The notes: a model not told the origin generated them from the sequence alone. DNA of 10,556 nucleotides from Auritidibacter sp. Marseille-P8566 (GCA_943325595.2 CALPQA020000027.1:1-10556); one strand, 5' to 3'; counted from the first letter of the stretch, positions 1 to 7,693 are shown. Numbers and translations: made by a program.

Positions 1-263
1 AATTAGCGGCTGCAATTGAGGCAACTACTTTCTCAACGCCAATTTGTCCTGTTTATCAAAACGTAACGGCAAGCGCGGTTTCTGATCCTTCGGAGATTAA
101 GAAAAACTTAATTATACAATTGACTGCTCCAGTAAAATGGACACAATCGGTACAGCAAATGATAAAAGATGGTGCTACTTTGTTTACAGAAGTGGGTCCT
201 GGAAAAGTATTAACCGGCTTGGTTGGAAAAATAGACAGAGAAGCGGTTACAGCGAATGCCTAA
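1..263 (+). CDS. fabD: Malonyl-CoA:ACP transacylase, C-terminal end (partial)
   Basis: This is the last 86 residues of a protein whose start lies left of the window; the reading frame begins at base 3 and stops with TAA at 261-263. The visible part matches the C-terminus of FabD: a PVKWTQSVQQM segment followed by EVGPGKVLTGLVGKI, very close to the E. coli protein (PVQWTKSVEYM and EVGPGKVLTGLTKRI). FabD transfers malonyl groups from CoA to acyl carrier protein in the cytoplasm, feeding type II fatty acid synthesis. The catalytic Ser and His would be in the missing part and cannot be checked. The gene ends just before a strong terminator hairpin and converges on the protease gene. The family call is firm because the C-terminal signature is distinctive. 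A standalone FabD is more likely than a larger acyltransferase protein, because the chain ends where FabD normally ends. Confidence 0.93.
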   Translation, partial: LAAAIEATTFSTPICPVYQNVTASAVSDPSEIKKNLIIQLTAPVKWTQSVQQMIKDGATLFTEVGPGKVLTGLVGKIDREAVTANA

Positions 264-296
264 TAAATTAGATTTCTATCAGAATTGACATTAATT

Positions 297-329
297 AAAA
301 AGTCCCGAGTAGTTTACTCGGGACTTTTT
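297..329. terminator. Bidirectional intrinsic terminator between fabD and the protease gene
   Basis: A perfect 11-base-pair stem (301-311 with 315-325) closes on a 3-base loop, GTT. Flanking A297-300 and T326-329 extend the pairing to 15 base pairs. On the + strand the stem runs into six T (325-330), so it should end fabD transcription. On the - strand the A run gives TTTT followed by AATTAA, so it can also end the protease transcript, whose stop codon is at 338-340. The placement between two convergent genes fits a shared terminator. Confidence 0.93.
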
Positions 330-337
330 TGTTGGAA

Positions 338-2557
338 TTAAGATTTCACTAATTTGTCTTTTTTCTTAAGCACAACGTTAGTTTTTGTTGTTGTGACTTT
401 CGATTGCAAATCTCCAAGAACATTTAGGGCTTCATCTACATAAATATCTTTAGACAAGCTTTCGTGCCATCTTTCTCTTTTTTCTTTTAGCGCCAAATCG
501 CTTTTCATCGCTTCATTTTCATAAGGAAGAGAAGTAAATTTCAATTGGTTTTTATAATCTACAATCGATTTGTATTTTTTTGCAGTTGTCTCAAGTAGTT
601 TTTGCTCTGCTTTAAATTTGTCTATTTGCAGACTGTAAATGTCGTCTTCGCTTCGGTCATTAATCCATTTTGCATTTTCGTCAATCAATTTAAACTGATT
701 GTTTTCGGACATTCTTTTTTTGCTGTTTGCGATTGCGGTATTAAAGTTGGTTTGCTTGTTCCAAACAGTATAGTCAGCAGCGTCAATTTTGTCCCACGGC
801 ATGGCATTGTCAACATCACGTTCTCCCATTTTTACATAAGAATAACGATCTGGCATTACCACGTCGCTACTTACTCCGTCCAATTGTGTTGAACCTCCAT
901 TAATTCTATAGAATTTTTGGGTTGTAGTTTTCAAAGCACCAAAATCACCAAGATTAGAATTGCGCACAAACTGATTCAAATCGATTACATTTTGAACGGT
1001 ACCTTTACCATACGTTTGTTTGCTTCCAATGATAATTCCTCTTTTGTAATCCTGAATTGCCGCTGCTAAAATTTCTGAAGCTGAAGCAGAAAAGCTATTC
1101 ACCATGATTACTAATGGGCCATCCCATTGGATTTTTTTATCTTTATCAGAAAGCACTTCTTTTTTTCCTGCAGCCGATTTAATTTGAACAATTGGTCCTT
1201 GTTCTATAAATAAACCTGCAATGTCAACTACGGTTTTTAACGAACCACCGCCATCATCACGAACATCAAGTGCAATTCCACTTACGCCTTCTTTTTTCAA
1301 ACGTTCTACTTCAATAGCCATGTCTTTTCCAGCATCTCTACTGTCGGCATTTTCAAAATCTATGTAGAATTTTGGCAAATAGATTACACCATATTTCAAT
1401 CCGTTTTTTTCGACGATACTTGATTTTAGATAGGTTTCTTCGATTTCAATTTCGTCTCGAATTAAAGTAACCACTTTTATTGTTCCGTCGGTTTTTTTGA
1501 TAGTAAGACGTACTTCGGTTCCTTTAGGACCTTTGATTTTCTTAACGACATCGTCAATTCTCATTCCTACAACATCTACGGGTTCTTTATCGCCTTGAGC
1601 TACTTTTAGCACTACATCGCCAGGTTCCAATTCTTTTCCTCTCCAAGCAGGACCTCCAGAAATCAACTCTGTAATTTCTGTAAAATCATTTTTCTTTTGA
1701 AGTCTTGCTCCAATTCCTTCTAGTTTTCCCGACATACTCACGTCAAAGCGCTCTTTTTCTTCAGGTGCAAAATAGGAAGTATGTGGGTCAAAACGTTCTG
1801 CAATAGTGTTTACAAAAACGGCAAACCAATCGTCTCTTTTTAAATCATTTATGAATACAAAATACTCATTCATAGATTTCAACGAACTTTCTCTTGTTTC
1901 TTTTTCGATTTGTTCGAAAGTTTTTGGGGTATTATCAGCTACTTTTTCAGTTTTAGTAGAAGCAATGGAGTCTTTTTTGTTTTTAAAAACACCATTTTTT
2001 TTATCTTCTTCTAATTGTAATCGATCCGTAATTGAAGCCAATGTAGACAACTTGATTTGTTTTCTCCATTTTTCTTTTAATTCTGTTACAGAAGTTGCGA
2101 AAGGAAGTTTTTCATAGTCGGTATTAAATTCTTCATCAACAGTATAGTCAAATGGTTTGTCAAGAATAATTTTATAATAACTCTTACTTTCCTCAATTCG
2201 CTGCATTAAACGTGTGTAAGTCAAATTAAAGAAAGTCAAATCTTTGTTTTTGATTTCATCGTCTAATTCGGTTTCGTATTTAGAAAATTCATCGATGTCT
2301 GATTGCAAAAAGAACCTTTTAGTAGGATCTAATGCTTTCAAAAATTCCTTGTAAACCCCTTTTGAGAAAGTATCGTCAATTGCTGCTGGACTATAATGTC
2401 CTTTTTCAATGACAAAAGTCAGAAGTTCTATTAGTAATTTGTCTTTTTCTGGATCGCTTTTCTTAGTTGGTATAAAACTCCATAATGAAACTGACAGTGC
2501 AATAACGACCAGTATAATCTTGTAATTCCTTTTCATAAAATTCGAAAATGTATGCAT
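338..2557 (-). CDS. Carboxy-terminal processing (tail-specific) protease, S41A family
   Basis: This 739-residue protein resembles Prc/Tsp, the periplasmic protease that degrades proteins from their C-terminus. Residues 13-30 form one hydrophobic segment after a short basic start, so it is a signal sequence or a membrane anchor. Residues about 35-260 are the Tsp N-terminal region, with a charged, low-complexity stretch at about 183-225. A PDZ domain spans about 270-360. The catalytic core follows, with the motif SFSASASE at 488-495: Ser492 is the probable nucleophile and Lys518 in YGKGTVQ the probable general base. That is 26 residues apart, against 25 in E. coli Tsp, because of one extra residue just before. 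Residues about 570-725 fit the C-terminal DUF3340 region. ATG at 2557 is taken as the start; an in-frame ATG seven codons later (MKRNYK) would also keep the signal segment. The gene diverges from surE. prc or ctpA would be a reasonable symbol, but the choice between family names is open. Confidence 0.95.
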   Translation of the reverse strand: MHTFSNFMKRNYKIILVVIALSVSLWSFIPTKKSDPEKDKLLIELLTFVIEKGHYSPAAIDDTFSKGVYKEFLKALDPTKRFFLQSDIDEFSKYETELDDEIKNKDLTFFNLTYTRLMQRIEESKSYYKIILDKPFDYTVDEEFNTDYEKLPFATSVTELKEKWRKQIKLSTLASITDRLQLEEDKKNGVFKNKKDSIASTKTEKVADNTPKTFEQIEKETRESSLKSMNEYFVFINDLKRDDWFAVFVNTIAERFDPHTSYFAPEEKERFDVSMSGKLEGIGARLQKKNDFTEITELISGGPAWRGKELEPGDVVLKVAQGDKEPVDVVGMRIDDVVKKIKGPKGTEVRLTIKKTDGTIKVVTLIRDEIEIEETYLKSSIVEKNGLKYGVIYLPKFYIDFENADSRDAGKDMAIEVERLKKEGVSGIALDVRDDGGGSLKTVVDIAGLFIEQGPIVQIKSAAGKKEVLSDKDKKIQWDGPLVIMVNSFSASASEILAAAIQDYKRGIIIGSKQTYGKGTVQNVIDLNQFVRNSNLGDFGALKTTTQKFYRINGGSTQLDGVSSDVVMPDRYSYVKMGERDVDNAMPWDKIDAADYTVWNKQTNFNTAIANSKKRMSENNQFKLIDENAKWINDRSEDDIYSLQIDKFKAEQKLLETTAKKYKSIVDYKNQLKFTSLPYENEAMKSDLALKEKRERWHESLSKDIYVDEALNVLGDLQSKVTTTKTNVVLKKKDKLVKS

Positions 2558-2630
2558 TAATTTTTTAATCTAAATTAAACAAAATTTAGCGTCACCATTC
2601 ATTGTTTTGGCTAATTTTTTGTTAAAGATA

Positions 2631-2638
2631 CAAAAATA
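2631..2638 (-). promoter_or_regulatory. Putative -7 promoter box for the protease gene
   Basis: On the - strand this reads TATTTTTG, an exact match to the Bacteroidota -7 consensus TAnnTTTG. Initiation a few bases downstream would give a leader of roughly 65-70 bases before the ATG at 2557. I see no clear TTG (-33 box) at the usual distance of about 17-23 bases. The motif is short and AT-rich, so chance matches are common; the support comes from its place in the only gap upstream of the gene. Confidence 0.5.
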
Positions 2639-2660
2639 GCATCTTCGCCATAAAATTGAT

Positions 2661-2668
2661 TAATTTTG
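2661..2668 (+). promoter_or_regulatory. Putative -7 promoter box for the surE operon
   Basis: The sequence TAATTTTG followed by CA matches the Bacteroidota -7 consensus TAnnTTTG exactly. It lies 53 bases before the surE ATG, which gives a leader of about 45 bases. A good TTG -33 box is not seen at the expected distance. It points away from the protease box at 2631-2638, only 22 bases off, so the two promoters would share upstream DNA. An AT palindrome (AAAATAA-T-TTATTTT, 2675-2689) lies just after it, near the expected transcription start. Confidence 0.5.
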
Positions 2669-2721
2669 CAGCATAAAATAATTTATTTTGCCTTAAAAAA
2701 GCTGCAAATCTATCTGATAAA

Positions 2722-3492
2722 ATGAGTAGACCTTTAATATTAGTTACCAACGATGATGGGATTGTTGCCCCAGGAATTCGTGCTTTAATTTCGGTTATGT
2801 CAGAATTGGGAACCGTTGTGGTTGTTGCTCCCGACAAACCTCAAAGCGCCATGGGTCATGCAATTACTATTAACAGCACTCTTTTTATCAATAAAGTTTC
2901 TGCAGAAAATGCTGTTGTTTCTGAATACAGTTGTTCAGGAACTCCTGTAGATTGTGTGAAATTGGCGGTAAACGAAATTCTGCATCGAAAACCCGATTTG
3001 TGTGTTTCGGGAGTGAATCACGGTTCTAATTCTTCAATAAATGTGATTTATTCGGGAACAATGAGTGCCGCAGTAGAAGCTGGAATTGAAGGGATTCCCG
3101 CCATTGGATTTTCATTATTGGATTACGATTGGAATGCTGATTTTGATGCTATAAAATCTTCTATTAGAAAAATTACTTTAGAAGTTTTAGAAAAAGGATT
3201 GCCTGAAAATGTGGTTCTGAATGTTAATTTTCCAAAATTAAAAGAGCACGAAATCAAAGGTATTCGGATTTGTCGTCAAGCGAAAGCCATTTGGATGGAA
3301 AAATTCGATAAAAGAATTACGCCCCAAGGCAAAGATTATTATTGGCTCACAGGCGAATTTGTAAATCAAGATAAAGGGGAAGATACCGATGAATGGGCAT
3401 TAGAAAACGGATTTATTTCGGTTGTTCCAGTGCAATTTGATTTAACGGCGCATCATGCAATTCAACAATTAAACACTTGGAATTTAAAATAA
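2722..3492 (+). CDS. surE: 5'/3'-nucleotidase SurE
   Basis: SurE is a metal-dependent phosphatase that removes phosphate from nucleoside 5'- and 3'-monophosphates, a cytoplasmic survival protein in many bacteria. The protein is 256 residues, the normal size. It opens with ILVTNDDGI, whose Asp11 and Asp12 are the expected metal ligands. Ser42 in DKPQSAMGHAIT and Asn99 in SGVNHGSN supply the other two ligands known in the family. The later IYSGTMSAAVEAG segment is also characteristic. The ATG at 2722 puts the nucleotide-binding strand right at the N-terminus, as expected, and there is no signal peptide. It is the first gene of a probable five-gene + strand operon and ends one base before the next start codon. 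All key residues are present, so an active enzyme is expected. Confidence 0.97.
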   Translation: MSRPLILVTNDDGIVAPGIRALISVMSELGTVVVVAPDKPQSAMGHAITINSTLFINKVSAENAVVSEYSCSGTPVDCVKLAVNEILHRKPDLCVSGVNHGSNSSINVIYSGTMSAAVEAGIEGIPAIGFSLLDYDWNADFDAIKSSIRKITLEVLEKGLPENVVLNVNFPKLKEHEIKGIRICRQAKAIWMEKFDKRITPQGKDYYWLTGEFVNQDKGEDTDEWALENGFISVVPVQFDLTAHHAIQQLNTWNLK

Positions 3493-3493
3493 T

Positions 3494-3766
3494 ATGAAGA
3501 AAATAGATTTATTTTACGGATTTGTTATTGGTGTTGTAGCATCAATTATTGGGAGTTATATTTTTATAGTAGCTTTTACGCCTTATAGTTTTTTGGGTGG
3601 GATACAAATTTTAAAATTTGAGGGTAAATTGGGAAAAATCATAACGCTTGGCGCTATTTTGAACTTACTAATTTTCTTTGGACTATTGAAGTACAATAAA
3701 GAATTAATGGCTCGTGGAGTAATTTTGGCAATGTTTATATTGACAATAATTACGTTATTTGTATAA
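3494..3766 (+). CDS. Small membrane protein of unknown function
   Basis: I do not recognise this 90-residue protein. It is mostly hydrophobic, with three likely membrane segments at about 8-28, 48-65 and 73-90; the last reaches the very C-terminus. A short stretch between the first two (about 29-47) contains Gly, Phe and Lys (FEGKLGK), and a basic YNKE turn lies between the second and third. The short basic N-terminus (MKK) suggests it faces the cytoplasm. It starts one base after the surE stop codon and ends 29 bases before lpxB, so it is almost certainly cotranscribed and translated with them. Codon use looks like its neighbours and there is no sign of decay. Its place between surE and lpxB suggests an envelope role, but no function can be assigned from the sequence. 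Confidence 0.87.
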   Translation: MKKIDLFYGFVIGVVASIIGSYIFIVAFTPYSFLGGIQILKFEGKLGKIITLGAILNLLIFFGLLKYNKELMARGVILAMFILTIITLFV

Positions 3767-3795
3767 TTCCAAAAAGGAAAGTTCACATTAACAAT

Positions 3796-4908
3796 ATGAA
3801 ATACTACATTATAGCGGGAGAAGCTTCGGGCGATTTGCACGGTTCCAATTTGATGAAAGCATTATATAAAGAAGATGCCAACGCCGAAATCCGTTTTTGG
3901 GGCGGTGATTTGATGCAAAATGTTGGTGGTACTTTGGTAAAACATTACCGCGAATTATCATTTATGGGATTTATCGAAGTTGTTTTTAATTTGAAGACAA
4001 TTCTCAATAATATAAAAATTTGTAAAAAGGACATTCTGCAATTTCAACCGGATGTGATAATTTTTATTGATTATCCAGGGTTTAATATGCGAATTGCAAA
4101 ATGGGCAAAACCTTTAGGCATAAAAACACATTACTATATTTCGCCTCAAATTTGGGCTTGGAAAGAAAGTCGCATTACAGATATTAAACGCGACGTCGAT
4201 AAGATGTTTGTCATATTGCCTTTCGAAAAAGAGTTCTATGAAAAGAAACATCATTTTCCTGTTGAATTTGTCGGACATCCATTGATTGATGCTATTCAAA
4301 ACCGAACAACTGTTGATGAAGCCGCGTTTAGAAAAGAGCACAATCTAGATGAAAAACCAATTATTGCATTGTTGCCAGGAAGTAGAAAACAAGAAATAAC
4401 AAAGTTGTTGTCAGTCATGTTAAGTGTTGTTGATGCCTTTCCAAACTATCAATTTGTAATTGCGGGTGCGCCAAGTCAGGATTTTTCGTTTTATCAACCC
4501 TTCTTAAGTAATAAAAACGTTCACTTTATTTCTAATAAAACCTATGATTTGTTGAGTGTTTCCTATGCGGCTTTGGTAACTTCTGGTACTGCAACTTTAG
4601 AAACCGCGCTCTTTAAAGTTCCCGAAGTAGTTTGCTACAAAGGAAGTTGGGCTTCGTATCAAATTGCGAAAAGGATTGTGACTTTAAAATACATTTCATT
4701 GGTTAATTTAATTATGGACAAAGAGGTTGTAACCGAATTAATTCAAGATGCTTGTACTTCTAAAAATATAAAAACAGAACTTCTAAAAATTTTAGAACCA
4801 GATTATAGAAAGCAAGTTTTAGGAAATTATAATGAATTGGAACAACAACTTGGTGGAGCAGGAGCAAGCGAAAAAACTGCAAAACTGATTGTACGAAATG
4901 CCCGATAA
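3796..4908 (+). CDS. lpxB: Lipid-A-disaccharide synthase LpxB
   Basis: LpxB joins lipid X to UDP-2,3-diacylglucosamine to form the tetraacyl disaccharide of lipid A, at the inner face of the inner membrane. The 370-residue protein has the family's usual length and signatures in order: GEASGDLHG (8-16), a hydrophobic, membrane-facing region around 55-75, SPQIWAWK (116-123), LPFEKEFY (141-148), VGHPL (159-163), LPGSRKQEI (193-201) and SGTATLET (263-270), which belongs to the C-terminal GT-B nucleotide-sugar half. ATG 3796 directly precedes the first strand (KYYIIAGEASGD), so the start is secure. It is a glycosyltransferase of family GT19. It sits third in the surE operon, away from the other lpx genes, which are not in this window. 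It implies that the organism makes lipid A and so is Gram-negative. Confidence 0.97.
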   Translation: MKYYIIAGEASGDLHGSNLMKALYKEDANAEIRFWGGDLMQNVGGTLVKHYRELSFMGFIEVVFNLKTILNNIKICKKDILQFQPDVIIFIDYPGFNMRIAKWAKPLGIKTHYYISPQIWAWKESRITDIKRDVDKMFVILPFEKEFYEKKHHFPVEFVGHPLIDAIQNRTTVDEAAFRKEHNLDEKPIIALLPGSRKQEITKLLSVMLSVVDAFPNYQFVIAGAPSQDFSFYQPFLSNKNVHFISNKTYDLLSVSYAALVTSGTATLETALFKVPEVVCYKGSWASYQIAKRIVTLKYISLVNLIMDKEVVTELIQDACTSKNIKTELLKILEPDYRKQVLGNYNELEQQLGGAGASEKTAKLIVRNAR

Positions 4909-4953
4909 ATCCGTTTTAATATTAAATGCCTAAATTCGCAAAAAATAATTCTT

Positions 4954-5622
4954 TTGAAAAAACTATTCTATCTAACTATAATCTTACTCTTTTTTGCCAG
5001 TTGTAAACCAACTTCAATAATTATTACTTCAAAGTTTGAAGCTGAAAAAAGAGGTCTTTATAAATCCCCAGAAGGAACAATAACCATAAAAACCGAAAGG
5101 CAAGACCGAACCACTTCAAAGGTAAAAGAACCTAAAAAAGAGGTAAAAGAAACTAAAAAAGATATTAAAAGCAGGTTAAGGGATGACAATAATAATAATG
5201 ACGATTTTATAATTCCTACAGAAGACTCAACCTATTTAGTAGAGCAATTGATAAATATGGCTTCTGATAATTTGGGTGCCAATTATAGGAGCGGCGGAAC
5301 AACTCCAGAAGGATTTGATTGTTCGGGATTAATGTTTGCAACGTTTAGTAAATTTGATATAATTTTGCCGCGCTCCTCGAACGAAATGGCAAGATTGGGA
5401 ACAGTTTTAAACCCCGAAGAAATTAAAAAAGGCGATTTAATTTTTTTCCGTACCAATGGAAGACACGTTATAAATCATGTTGGAATGGTAACGGAAGTTT
5501 TGCCCGACGAAATTAAATTTATTCATTCCGCTACTTCAAGTGGTGTGATAATTTCTTCAACAAAAGAACCCTATTACAAAAGAACATTTGCACAAGCAAA
5601 CCGAATTTATTCTGCTCTATAA
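4954..5622 (+). CDS. NlpC/P60 (C40) peptidoglycan endopeptidase lipoprotein
   Basis: This 222-residue protein is a likely peptidoglycan hydrolase of the NlpC/P60 family, which cleaves peptide stems of murein. The start is TTG at 4954; no in-frame ATG gives the signal sequence, and this start yields a textbook lipoprotein signal: basic MKK, a hydrophobic core, then FFAS before Cys17, the expected lipidation site. Residues about 45-90 form a charged, Lys-rich linker (repeats like KEPKKEVKETKKD, then an Asp/Asn run). The catalytic domain spans about 92-220, with Cys123 in GFDCSG, His175 in NHVGMV and His191 in FIHSAT. The Cys-His spacing (52) is close to that in E. coli MepS (51). The PRSSNEMARLG and GDLIFF segments are also typical. 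It lies 45 bases after lpxB and 30 before the preferred comEC start, with no terminator, so it belongs to the same operon. It may be a functional equivalent of MepS/Spr, but that is inference. Confidence 0.93.
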   Translation: MKKLFYLTIILLFFASCKPTSIIITSKFEAEKRGLYKSPEGTITIKTERQDRTTSKVKEPKKEVKETKKDIKSRLRDDNNNNDDFIIPTEDSTYLVEQLINMASDNLGANYRSGGTTPEGFDCSGLMFATFSKFDIILPRSSNEMARLGTVLNPEEIKKGDLIFFRTNGRHVINHVGMVTEVLPDEIKFIHSATSSGVIISSTKEPYYKRTFAQANRIYSAL

Positions 5623-5652
5623 AATATAGAAAAAAAGGTGTACTTTAGGAGA

Positions 5653-7689
5653 ATGAAAGTACTTCAATTTCCTTTAACGAGAATTACCCTTTGGTTTGTT
5701 TTTGGAATAGTATTTGCTGCCTATTTTTCAATTAATCCGAAACTTATTTTTTTTCTTGTTGCTGGTTCCTTAACGGCAAGTTTATTGACTTTATATTTCT
5801 CAAATAAAGATTTTAAGCAGAAAGTTTATTTTGGAATTTCAATCTATGTTTTAGCATTTATAATCGGAATTACAACGCAAATTGTGCACACCGATTCCTT
5901 TCAAAAAGACAATTATATTCATCAGATAGCGAATGATTCAGAAGAACATTTAGTTGAAGTTGTTTTACGTCAAAAACTGAAAAGTTCGGTATTAAATGAT
6001 CGTTATATTGCTTTGGTAAAACGCATTGACAACAAAGAAAGTTCAGGTAAAATTTTAGTGAATTTTCATAAAATAAAAGCCAACAACCAACTACAAATAG
6101 GCGCTAATTTTCAAATAAAAGGAGCTGTTTTTAAACATAAAAGTCCAATTAATCCTGATCAATTTGATTATGGAAAATACCTCACCAATAAATCTGTTTT
6201 GAGCCAAATGTATGCTGATTCTTATGAAATAAAAATTGGCAAAACAGTTGATAAAGACATTTGGTATTACTCGGACTTTCTCCGAAATAAAATCCTGATT
6301 AACCTTAAAAAAAGTAAATTCTCAACAGATGAATTAAATGTTGTTGCTGCATTAATTTTAGGGCAGCAACAAGATATTTCTCCAGATATTTTGCGTGATT
6401 ATCAATTTGCAGGCGCTATTCATATTTTATCAGTTTCCGGTTTGCATGTTGGATTTATTTTGTTGTTTATAACATTTTTACTCAAACCGTTGCCAAAAAA
6501 CAAAATAGGAAATACAATCCGACTGATTTCAATAATTAGTTCCCTTTGGGGATTTGCCATTTTAGCGGGACTTTCGCCTTCTGTTGTGCGTTCGGTTACT
6601 ATGTTTTCTTTTGTTGCATTTGGAATGTTTTTAAAGAGAAGTACCAATATTTACCATACTTTGATGGTTTCGATATTGCTGATTTTGCTTTTTGAGCCTT
6701 CATTTTTGTTTGATGTGGGTTTTCAACTCAGTTATGTAGCGTTGTTTTTCATCTTTTGGTTACAACCCTTATTGGCTAGTTTATGGGTTCCCAAAACTAA
6801 AATCGTGAATTATTTTTGGGAGATTTTAACCGTTTCATTTGCGGCACAAATTGGTGCTTTCCCTTTGAGTATTTACTATTTTCATCAATTTCCAGGATTG
6901 TTTTTTGTAACCAATGTTATAATTATTCCATTTTTGAGTGTGATTATGGCTTTAGGTGTTTTCGTAATGGTTTTAGCAGCATTTGATTATGTTCCAGAAC
7001 TGCCATCAAAAGTGTTGGAATGGAGTATTTATTTGTTGAATAAAATTATTAATTGGGTTGCTTCGTTCGAACAATTTATTATTAAAGACATACCGTTCAA
7101 TTGGCAAATGCTTTTGAGTTTGTACCTATTAATAGTCATAGTTGTCATTTGGTTCAAAAGACCAAATTTCAAGAAATTGGCATTCGCATTACTTACAATA
7201 TTACTTTTTCAAAGCACCTATTTTGTAACCCGATGGAACAACCAACAGCAAAAAGAATGGATTGTATTTAATGTCAAGAAAAATACGTTAATTACGGAAC
7301 GAATAGGCGAGGAAGTGACTGCTTTTTGTAATGATAGTATTCAAAAAGAGGTTATAAATAACCCAACACTAAAATCGTATTTGGTTGCCAATTTCAGTGC
7401 AATCACAACGTCAAAGAAACTACAAAATCTGTATTATTTTAAAAATAAAAAGATACTGATTATAGACAGTTTGGGAGTTTACCAAAAAGAAATTGAACCC
7501 GATATTATTGTGCTTGTGCAATCTCCAAAACTAAATTTAGAGCGTTTATTTCAAACTTTTAAACCTGAAATTATTGTAGCAGATGCTTCTAATTATAAAA
7601 CCTATATTAAGTCTTGGGAAGCCACATGTAGAAAAGAAAAAATCCCTTTTCACGCAACCGGCGAAAAGGGATTCTTTAGATTGAAATAA
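5653..7689 (+). CDS. comEC: ComEC/Rec2 family DNA-uptake channel protein
   Basis: ComEC forms the inner-membrane channel that carries single-stranded DNA into the cell during natural transformation. From ATG 5653 it is 678 residues. Two membrane segments open it (about 8-75), followed by a soluble OB-like DUF4131 region (about 90-190) with the conserved NPDQFDYGKYL motif. The Competence domain (about 225-500) is polytopic and carries SVSGLHVGF (260-268), GLSPSVVRS and GFQLSYVA, all hallmark motifs. After a last membrane stretch (about 505-525) comes a soluble tail of about 145 residues. Its start, IVFNVKKNTLITER, recalls the first strands of the ComEC beta-lactamase-like domain, but there is no HxHxDH metal motif. 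An in-frame GTG at 5638 would add five residues (MYFRR); I prefer the ATG because it is preceded by AGGAGA and begins MKVLQFPL. Its 3' end carries a hairpin that serves the opposite gene. Confidence 0.94.
   Translation: MKVLQFPLTRITLWFVFGIVFAAYFSINPKLIFFLVAGSLTASLLTLYFSNKDFKQKVYFGISIYVLAFIIGITTQIVHTDSFQKDNYIHQIANDSEEHLVEVVLRQKLKSSVLNDRYIALVKRIDNKESSGKILVNFHKIKANNQLQIGANFQIKGAVFKHKSPINPDQFDYGKYLTNKSVLSQMYADSYEIKIGKTVDKDIWYYSDFLRNKILINLKKSKFSTDELNVVAALILGQQQDISPDILRDYQFAGAIHILSVSGLHVGFILLFITFLLKPLPKNKIGNTIRLISIISSLWGFAILAGLSPSVVRSVTMFSFVAFGMFLKRSTNIYHTLMVSILLILLFEPSFLFDVGFQLSYVALFFIFWLQPLLASLWVPKTKIVNYFWEILTVSFAAQIGAFPLSIYYFHQFPGLFFVTNVIIIPFLSVIMALGVFVMVLAAFDYVPELPSKVLEWSIYLLNKIINWVASFEQFIIKDIPFNWQMLLSLYLLIVIVVIWFKRPNFKKLAFALLTILLFQSTYFVTRWNNQQQKEWIVFNVKKNTLITERIGEEVTAFCNDSIQKEVINNPTLKSYLVANFSAITTSKKLQNLYYFKNKKILIIDSLGVYQKEIEPDIIVLVQSPKLNLERLFQTFKPEIIVADASNYKTYIKSWEATCRKEKIPFHATGEKGFFRLK
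7637..7673 (-). terminator. Intrinsic terminator of the thioredoxin-like gene, inside comEC
   Basis: A perfect 11-base-pair stem (7641-7651 with 7663-7673) closes on an 11-base loop. Read on the - strand it ends GGGATT and is followed by TTTTCTTTTC, a good U tract, 21 bases past the stop codon of the thioredoxin-like gene. On the + strand the tail is only ATTCTTTAG, so termination of comEC there would be weak, and it would fall before the comEC stop codon. The whole hairpin lies in comEC coding sequence (its C-terminal KIPFHATGEKGFF). Confidence 0.78.
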
Positions 7690-7693
7690 AAAG

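Noticed and set aside
602..892. Open reading frame of 96 codons on the + strand within the protease gene
   Set aside because: It is antisense to strongly conserved protease coding sequence and its product shows no recognisable domain. The same holds for the frames at 1806-2117, 7863-8114, 9334-9528 and 9847-10095 on the + strand.
2622..2837. Open reading frame of 71 codons on the - strand across the start of surE
   Set aside because: It is antisense to the conserved SurE N-terminus and covers the promoter gap; nothing supports translation. The - strand frames at 3583-3840, 4114-4341 and 6420-6647 are rejected for the same kind of reason.
5080..5200. Lys-rich stretch of the C40 lipoprotein as a DNA- or RNA-binding domain
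   Set aside because: It follows a lipoprotein signal and precedes a wall-hydrolase domain, so a flexible linker across the periplasm is the simpler reading.
5638..5652. GTG at 5638 as the comEC start
   Set aside because: It adds only MYFRR before a good ATG with AGGAGA in front of it. It cannot be excluded, but the ATG is the better choice.
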